A DNA stretch of 64,000 nt. Source: Nocardia donostiensis. Its GTDB lineage: Bacteria; Actinomycetota; Actinomycetes; Mycobacteriales; Mycobacteriaceae. A program made the translations under genes and the position numbers. Numbering within the stretch: the first letter of the stretch is position 1; every line of letters begins with the position of its first letter. The notes below the pieces were generated by a model. The model worked only from the letters and a program-made list of their open reading frames with translations. It did not search any database and was not told the origin of the DNA. The stretch spans positions 1-64,000 of the forward strand of contig NZ_MUKP01000008.1 in NCBI RefSeq assembly GCF_002081715.1. The letters run 5' to 3'. Below are positions 58,778 to 64,000 of the stretch, piece after piece.

Positions 58778-59454
58778 GCACACAGACGCCGCGACGTGAA
58801 GGACCGGGACGCCCTCGCGATCCCAACGCCGATGCCGCCATCCTGCGCGCCGCTGTCGACCTGCTCATCGAACGCGGCGTCGACAACACCAGCATGGAAG
58901 CCATCGCCAAACGCGCCGGCGTTGCCAAGGTCACCGTCTACAAACGGTGGAAATCCAAGGAGGACCTGCTCGCCCAAGCTATCGAGCAAGCCCGCGACGA
59001 CATCCCCGGCCTGCCACCCACCACCTCTGCGACAGCCCTGCCCGACCTGATCGAGACGCTGCTACCGCAATGGGCCGAGGCCCTCGCCGATCCCAAGTAT
59101 CGCCTACTCGCGGCGCGCCTCCTCGGAGCAGGCCCCAGCCACCCAGCACTGGTGAACGCCTACTGGCACCACCATGTGCTACCCCGGCGCGAACGTTCCC
59201 GCGCCCTGCTCCAGCAAGCCCAGGCCGCCGGCGTCCTCTCCCCCACTGCCGACCTCGACATTCTGCTCGACATGCTCAATGGCGCCATCATCCATCACCT
59301 GCTGTTGGAACCCGCCCGAACCCACACCACCGAAGGACCGCCACTGTCCGACCTGACCGCATACCTGCGCAGCCTGCTGCGCCAGGCCGGGTTCGCACTC
59401 CCCGACACCGCGCTCTCGTCGGCGCGCTCGCCGTCACCAGTTCCCCCGCCCTGA
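58774..59454 (+). CDS. TetR-family transcriptional regulator
   Basis: 226 residues. The N-terminal DNA-binding domain is DAAILRAAVDLLIERGVDNTSMEAIAKRAGVAKVTVYKRWKSKEDLL; the C-terminal part has the TetR_C_16-like PKYRLLAARLLGAGPSHPALVNAYW. It is translated from an ATG that overlaps the monooxygenase stop, so it forms a self-regulated two-gene operon behind the 38-bp palindrome. The inducer is probably the substrate of the monooxygenase. Confidence 0.92.
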   Translation: MSTQTPRREGPGRPRDPNADAAILRAAVDLLIERGVDNTSMEAIAKRAGVAKVTVYKRWKSKEDLLAQAIEQARDDIPGLPPTTSATALPDLIETLLPQWAEALADPKYRLLAARLLGAGPSHPALVNAYWHHHVLPRRERSRALLQQAQAAGVLSPTADLDILLDMLNGAIIHHLLLEPARTHTTEGPPLSDLTAYLRSLLRQAGFALPDTALSSARSPSPVPPP

Positions 59455-59564
59455 CACTGACCGGGGATGGCCGCTTCGTCGGTCGTACCCGCCGCCGCGC
59501 TCATCGCACGATCGAAACAACCCTGCCCCGGTGATATCGGGCTGTCCACAATCGGCGAACGAGA

Positions 59565-60182
59565 TCAATCGCCGATGCGCCCGGCCAGCCGCGCCCGTCC
59601 GGGACCGGTCAGTTCAGCGATGATGCCGCGGCGGCCGGTCATGGCCATCAGCAGCGCTTCGCCGGGACCGGAGACCAGTAGCCCTTTTCCGGTGGACCAG
59701 TCGAGGTCGGTGGCTTCCAGCCGCAGCCCCCGGATGCGCCACGGCACCCCGAGCCGGGGATTGGGGCGCACCGCAGTCAACACCCGGTGCAGGCGTTGTG
59801 GTGGGATCTGCCGGGGAATGCCGAGCCCGCGGCGGATGTCCTGGTGGTGGATGGTGCCGTCGACCAACCCGACCATCCCCCCGAAGCCCGCGGTGAGCCC
59901 ACGCGGCCGCAGATGTGTGGTCAGCAGCTCCAGCAACTGATCGGGAGAGTATGAGGCGAATTCGTCGACGCCGGCCTGGTTGGCCCACAACAACCGGCCC
60001 CTGACGAACCGCATGGCCAGCCCGGTGGGACCGAGGTCGTCGTAGCTGATCATGTGGGCGACGACGTCTTTGACCGTCCACCGGTCACACAGCGTCGGCA
60101 TCTGCCACTGCTGCGGTGTCAAGCCGGCCAGCAACGCCGCGAGATCCTTGCGTTCGGCCTCGGCCATATCCATATCGCTCAT
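59565..60182 (-). CDS. DinB/maleylpyruvate isomerase-like (TIGR03083) protein
   Basis: 205 residues from ATG 60182, with GGGAGG six bases upstream. It has the four-helix pattern RKDLAALLAGLTPQQWQMPTLCDRWTVKDVVAHMISYDDLG (metal His in VAHM), VDGTIHHQDIRRGLGIP (second metal site) and a C-terminal LEATDLDWSTGKGLLVSGPGEALLMAMTGR typical of actinobacterial members. The thiol or substrate used is unknown; mycothiol-dependent activity is a family possibility. Third gene of the ArsR operon. Confidence 0.88.
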   Translation of the reverse strand: MSDMDMAEAERKDLAALLAGLTPQQWQMPTLCDRWTVKDVVAHMISYDDLGPTGLAMRFVRGRLLWANQAGVDEFASYSPDQLLELLTTHLRPRGLTAGFGGMVGLVDGTIHHQDIRRGLGIPRQIPPQRLHRVLTAVRPNPRLGVPWRIRGLRLEATDLDWSTGKGLLVSGPGEALLMAMTGRRGIIAELTGPGRARLAGRIGD

Positions 60183-60223
60183 CTCGCCCTCCCTGATATC
60201 GGACCGGTCGCGGATCTCGCCGG

Positions 60224-60709
60224 TCATGCTCGTGCGCCGGAGACCTCGGCGAACCGAGCCAGCACGGCGCTCCAGCCACCACCGCGTTCGACGATCGTGT
60301 CCCGTATCGCCTTGCCCTCCACCAGCCGGTCCAGGCGACGGTGTTCGAGGGTGAGCAAGGTCTGCTCCGGCGCCTCCGCGGTGAACCGGAACTCGATCTC
60401 ACTGGCATGCTCCGGATCGGGATCGAAGCGCCAGTGACCGTTGATCTGCCAGGTCACCACGATCCGGTGCGGCGGCTCCCACACCAGCACCCGCCCCCAA
60501 TCACACTCCGAACCATCCGCCCCCCGCTCGAACCAACGCCCACCTACCCAGGGCTCGAGGATCACATCGGCCAGCTCGGCCGCACCGATGTGATAGGCCG
60601 ACGGCCACCAGTCCCCGAACGACTCGGTGAAAAACGCAAACGCCTTCTGCAACGGCAACGCCACCGTCGCCTTGCCCTGCAACGCAGAAAGAGGAGTGGG
60701 TGTGGTCAT
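60224..60709 (-). CDS. SRPBCC (AHSA1/START-like) family protein
   Basis: 161 residues with KATVALPLQKAFAFFTESFGDWWPSAYHIG at the start, VGGRWFERGADGSECDWGRVLVWEPPHRIVVTWQI in the middle and GGGWSAVLARFAEV at the end, the layout of AHSA1-like ligand-binding proteins. These commonly pair with ArsR repressors. Its ATG overlaps the ArsR stop by four bases. The ligand is unknown. Confidence 0.9.
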   Translation of the reverse strand: MTTPTPLSALQGKATVALPLQKAFAFFTESFGDWWPSAYHIGAAELADVILEPWVGGRWFERGADGSECDWGRVLVWEPPHRIVVTWQINGHWRFDPDPEHASEIEFRFTAEAPEQTLLTLEHRRLDRLVEGKAIRDTIVERGGGWSAVLARFAEVSGARA

Positions 60710-61044
60710 CGATTCGGCTCCTGTCCGGCGGTATCGGTGGCCGCGGTTTCGGCGGCCTTCTGAAAAGCAGCCAGAGAGTGGTCCCAGATCCGCTGGAAAT
60801 ACGCCCGGAGACCGGCCAACCCGTCCGGGTCGATCCGGTAGATCCGCCGTGTGCCCTGCGGTTCGGCGACCACCAGACCGCCCTCGCGCAGCACCCGCAG
60901 ATGCTGGGATACCGCCTGGCGGGTGATCGGCAGCGCCTCCGCCAGCTCACCCACCGACGCCGGTCGCCGGGCCAGGCGTTCGAAGATCTCCCGCCGCATC
61001 GGATCACCCAGAATCCCCAGATCCACATCCCTGAAAGCAGTCAC
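60706..61044 (-). CDS. ArsR-family regulator
   Basis: 112 residues from GTG 61044. The winged helix is complete: DPMRREIFERLARRPASVGELAEALPITRQAVSQHLRVLREGGLVVAEPQGTRRIYRIDPDGLAGLRAYFQ. No metal-binding cysteines, so it belongs to the non-metal group linked to AHSA1/SRPBCC partners. First gene of the ArsR-SRPBCC-DinB operon. The operator palindrome overlaps its start codon. Confidence 0.92.
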   Translation of the reverse strand: MTAFRDVDLGILGDPMRREIFERLARRPASVGELAEALPITRQAVSQHLRVLREGGLVVAEPQGTRRIYRIDPDGLAGLRAYFQRIWDHSLAAFQKAAETAATDTAGQEPNR

Positions 61045-61055
61045 TTACGTAAGTG
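61042..61055. promoter_or_regulatory. 14-bp palindrome overlapping the arsR start codon
   Basis: CACTTACGTAAGTG is perfectly symmetric; its left three bases are the complement of the GTG start. A bound regulator would block transcription initiation, and the transcript is likely leaderless or nearly so. Confidence 0.7.
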
Positions 61056-61216
61056 TGCGCTTTCTCTTAAATATCCGCAAGACCACGTCCCCGCCATCGG
61101 TGGTTCGGCCCTGATAGAAGCCGGTTCAGGGCGTCAGGCCTGCGGTAGGCGGCGGCAGCGCCGGGGCTCCGAGCCGACACTGATCCGTCGGTGACGCCGT
61201 CAGATCCCCGGCTGGG

Positions 61217-62686
61217 TCACCGATGGGTGACTGAGCCCGCGTTCGGCGATGATTCTGCTACAGCGGGCTCAGGCCGGTGCCTGTCGAGGAGGAGTACTGC
61301 CAGGAGCCCGGCGGTCAGCAGCATGACGAACGACACCAGGAGAGCATCGCTGTATCCCTCTGTAAGTACAGCGTTGACGTCGGACTGGGTGGAATGCGCC
61401 GTCGCGGTGGCGGCGACCCCAGCCAGGATCGCGATGCCAAGCGCGACGCCGATTTGCTGGGCCGAGTTGAGGAGGGCGGAGGCGATGCCGGCCTTGTTGC
61501 CTTCGACGTGGTACACGGCCGCCTGGGTAAGTGCCATCACACCTGAACCGAACCCGAGTGCAGACAACAGCATCGCCGGGGCGAGATGCGACCAGTAACT
61601 GGTGGAGACGGTGATGCCGGAGAACCAGAGGGCCGCGAGAGCGCTGAGCACGGCACCCGATCCGGCGACGTATCGGGGGGCGAATTTCAGGAGAAGCTTC
61701 GGTGCTCCGCCGGCGCCGAGAATGATGCCTGCGGCGAATGGCAGCCACGCAGCGCCGGTCAGGATCGGCGAGTAGTCGCGAACACGCTGGAGATACAGGG
61801 TCAGCACATAGAGAGAGCCCATGGGACCGACCGCCAGCAAGAGCATCGACACGTACGCACCCGCCCGGTTGCGGTCGCGGAACAGACTGAGCGGAACCAA
61901 TGGGTTGCGGCTGCGCGCCTGGCCGACCAGGAAGATGGCGAGCACGACGGCGGCCACAGCGATCAGGACCAGCGCGACAGGGTCGGTGAAGCCGTCTTCA
62001 CCGAACCGGGTGATCGCGTAGACGAGGGCAAATGTTCCCGCTGTTCCGAGCACGGCCCCGGCGCTCCCGAGCTGTCCGCGATGACGTTCGGGCGCGATCA
62101 GTGTGCGGGTGCCCAACAGTACGAGCAGGCCGATGGGGACATTGATGAAGAAAACCCACCGCCAGCCCAAAGTTCCCGCCAGCACGCCGCCGAGAAGCAG
62201 GCCGATGACGATTCCGATTCCAGACATCGCACCGTAGAGCGACAGCGCAGTGTCACGAAGTTTCCGCTCGGAGAAGGTGGTGGCGATCAGCGCGAGCACG
62301 TTCGGAGCGATGAGTGCCGCGCCCAGCCCTTGGATCCCGCGCGCCGCGATGAGCATGCCAGCGGTCTGCCCGAGCCCGCCCGCAAGGGAGGCGACCACGA
62401 AGACAGCGAGACCCACCTGCACAGTGCCGCGACGCCCCCACAGGTCCCCGATCCGACCGCCGAGCAGCAGCAGCGCCCCGAAGGCAAGGATGTAGGCATT
62501 GACGACCCAGGACAGATGTACCGGGGCGACGTGTAGTTCCTGCTGGATACTAGGCAGCGCGATATTCACGATCGAGTCGTCGAGCACCAGCATCAGCTGG
62601 GCCGTGGCGATCACCGGCAGCGCCAGTACCAGGCTGCGCTGCGTCTTCGACCCCTCCCCTACCGCAGTACCAACTGCACCGGGCAT
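61217..62686 (-). CDS. DHA2-family (EmrB/QacA) MFS drug-proton antiporter
   Basis: 489 residues from ATG 62686 with GGAGGAGG upstream. Fourteen hydrophobic segments are visible. The signatures are LDDSIVNIALPSIQQEL (motif D1), GGRIGDLWGRRGTVQVG (motif A) and GAMSGIGIVIGLLLGGVLAGTLGWRWVFFINVPIG (motif C). It exports organic compounds across the inner membrane. It is divergent from the CGNR regulator at 62773, which may control it. Confidence 0.94.
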   Translation of the reverse strand: MPGAVGTAVGEGSKTQRSLVLALPVIATAQLMLVLDDSIVNIALPSIQQELHVAPVHLSWVVNAYILAFGALLLLGGRIGDLWGRRGTVQVGLAVFVVASLAGGLGQTAGMLIAARGIQGLGAALIAPNVLALIATTFSERKLRDTALSLYGAMSGIGIVIGLLLGGVLAGTLGWRWVFFINVPIGLLVLLGTRTLIAPERHRGQLGSAGAVLGTAGTFALVYAITRFGEDGFTDPVALVLIAVAAVVLAIFLVGQARSRNPLVPLSLFRDRNRAGAYVSMLLLAVGPMGSLYVLTLYLQRVRDYSPILTGAAWLPFAAGIILGAGGAPKLLLKFAPRYVAGSGAVLSALAALWFSGITVSTSYWSHLAPAMLLSALGFGSGVMALTQAAVYHVEGNKAGIASALLNSAQQIGVALGIAILAGVAATATAHSTQSDVNAVLTEGYSDALLVSFVMLLTAGLLAVLLLDRHRPEPAVAESSPNAGSVTHR

Positions 62687-62772
62687 GCTTTCAACCTCCT
62701 CCACGCATGGGATACCCCCGTAAGGTACCCAGCTCGTGCTAATGCGTCAATTCAGCGTGTACCGTTAGTCTC

Positions 62773-63330
62773 GTGGTCAAAACATTCCCCCTGACCGGCG
62801 AACCGCTCGCCCTGGATCTGGTCAACACCGCCCCCTCCCTCGGGGACCTACTCCTGACCTCGGACGATCTGCGCGCCTGGTGTGCACTGCAGACCCACCG
62901 GCTACCGCCGATCACCGACGAGATCACCGATGCGGACCTGGCCCTGGTACGTGATATCCGAGACCACACCGCGGCCGCTCTCGACCAAGCCCGCCGCGGC
63001 CAACGACCCCGCGACGCCGACCTCGAAGCTCTCGACCAAGCCCAACGCGCGGCTCCCGCGACCACCCACCTGACTTGGAACGGCACCGGCCTGACCGCCA
63101 CCCGCCGCCGCGAGGGCACCACCGGGCAGCGCTTGGCCGCCGAACTCGCCGAGGCCGCCGCTGTGCTGCTCGCCGACCCCGCGGTCACCAAGATCCGCCA
63201 GTGCGACGCCCACGACTGCGTGATCCTGTTCCTGCCCACCAACCCGCGCCGACGCTGGTGCTCGGCCACCCTCTGCGGCAACCGCATGCGCGTGGCCCGC
63301 CACTACCAGCGACACAAAGCCGGGAAATGA
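62773..63330 (+). CDS. ABATE/CGNR zinc-finger protein
   Basis: 185 residues from GTG 62773. The N-terminal ABATE domain starts PLTGEPLALDLVNTAP; the C-terminal zinc finger is CDAHDC...RRRWCSATLCGNRMRVARHYQRHK, with the C-x4-C pairs and CGNR of the family. These proteins are thought to be transcription regulators that bind a small ligand. The 86-bp shared upstream region with the MFS gene suggests it regulates that pump. Confidence 0.9.
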   Translation: MVKTFPLTGEPLALDLVNTAPSLGDLLLTSDDLRAWCALQTHRLPPITDEITDADLALVRDIRDHTAAALDQARRGQRPRDADLEALDQAQRAAPATTHLTWNGTGLTATRRREGTTGQRLAAELAEAAAVLLADPAVTKIRQCDAHDCVILFLPTNPRRRWCSATLCGNRMRVARHYQRHKAGK

Positions 63331-63434
63331 CCCCCGCCCTCGAGTAGCGATCACCGGGGCCAGAGAGCAGTCGTGAAAGAGGGGCTCGGCCCGAATGGCG
63401 AGCGTAGTTGAACTGCAAGTGGTTTCATGTCGTA

Positions 63435-64000
63435 GTGATTGATTCAGCCCGAGTTACTGTGGCCGCTCTAGCGGCAACGGTGATGTTGCTGCTCGCTGCC
63501 TGTTCGTCGGAGGACACAGCACCCCGGGCGCACGATCTACTTCTTTCGGCGAGCCAACTGCCCGAGCCGGGATGGACACCGCTGACCGGCACTGACCCGG
63601 AAAGCAGCGAACCCCCAGGGCCGACGCAACCCGAGTGCAGCAATCAATCGCGGACCTTGCGCACAGCAGAGATGACCGGCACAGCCAGTGCCGCATGGAA
63701 AAACGAATCCGACGTAGGAGTCGAGTCGGTCAGCAGCCACGCCTTCGTCTACACCAATGCTGCCGCGGCAGCGTCGGCGCTGGCGTCCTACCGAGATCTC
63801 GTAAGCCGCTGCACGAGGTGGGAGAACGGCAAAAGCCCCTCCGGTCGGCCCGCGACAATCGGAGAGCAAGAGCTCTTCGACGCACCTGCGGGTGAGGAAT
63901 CCGTTGCGCGGCAGAGCGGAATAGTGCACCCCTACTTCACCGACATTCCAACATTCCGCACGTACTGGGTGGCATCACGCGTCGGGCAGTCGATCGTGCA
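63435..64000 (+). CDS. Lipoprotein with PknH-like sensor domain (3' cut by window)
   Basis: Read from GTG 63435; open to the last base, 188 codons seen. Residues 1-22 are a signal peptide with lipobox LLLAAC. The mature part has SASQLPEPGWTPLTGT, ECSNQSRTLRTAEM, AFVYTNAAAAASALASYRDLVSRC and YWVASRVGQSIV, with the cysteine pairs and layout of PknH-type extracellular sensor domains found in mycobacterial LppH-like proteins. It probably senses or binds an external ligand. The end is missing. Confidence 0.75.
   Translation, partial: MIDSARVTVAALAATVMLLLAACSSEDTAPRAHDLLLSASQLPEPGWTPLTGTDPESSEPPGPTQPECSNQSRTLRTAEMTGTASAAWKNESDVGVESVSSHAFVYTNAAAAASALASYRDLVSRCTRWENGKSPSGRPATIGEQELFDAPAGEESVARQSGIVHPYFTDIPTFRTYWVASRVGQSIV

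Overview
The window is high-GC actinobacterial chromosome. It most likely comes from a mycolic-acid producer close to Nocardia. The evidence is a mycothiol ligase gene (mshC), and a block from about 32.5 to 52 kb whose gene content and order match the Mycobacterium tuberculosis Rv2130c-Rv2141c neighbourhood as I remember it: mshC, SCO1664-like, DUF3090, histidine phosphatase, uppP, lppL-like, pyrD, PEBP and M20 peptidase. Other signs are an MTB12-like lipoprotein, a Nocardia-type carboxylic acid reductase remnant and frequent GTG starts. No rRNA, tRNA or CRISPR array was seen.

0-20 kb: a partial gene end, a frameshifted gene ending in a GNAT-like domain, then one 18.2-kb gene for a 6081-residue non-ribosomal peptide synthetase. 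Its order is C-A-T-E / C-A-T / C-A-T / C-A-T / C-A-T-TE, so five residues are built by one protein. The first condensation domain and the thioesterase resemble those of EntF. Module 2 looks like an E-type module that has lost its E domain. No MbtH-like protein, tailoring enzyme, transporter or regulator lies beside it.

20-32 kb: an accessory belt. It holds an AadA-like nucleotidyltransferase, a TerC-family membrane protein, a three-gene operon (RHH regulator, VOC protein, methyltransferase) behind a perfect 16-bp palindrome, and a secreted low-complexity protein. It also holds an IS5-type element with clear ends, a TAA target duplication and a passenger gene. A carboxylic acid reductase reduced to part of its adenylation domain, another methyltransferase, a large protein with a degenerate HD domain and Tn3 debris complete the region.

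32-52 kb: conserved core. Mycothiol synthesis, cell-wall lipid carrier recycling (uppP), haem/iron-type ABC import (hmuTUV-like), an MMPL transporter, pyrD, a divergent PfkB-fold protein lacking kinase residues, PEBP and an M20 peptidase. Convergent genes are separated by strong hairpins.

52-64 kb: small regulator-enzyme pairs and scars. It contains a quinone-oxidoreductase-like gene, HxlR with a luciferase-like oxidoreductase, a polyketide synthase ketosynthase stub, an RHH antitoxin/toxin pair and a resolvase stub. It also contains an FAD monooxygenase-TetR operon with a large operator palindrome, an ArsR-SRPBCC-DinB operon, a DHA2 MFS pump divergent from a CGNR regulator, and a lipoprotein cut by the window end.
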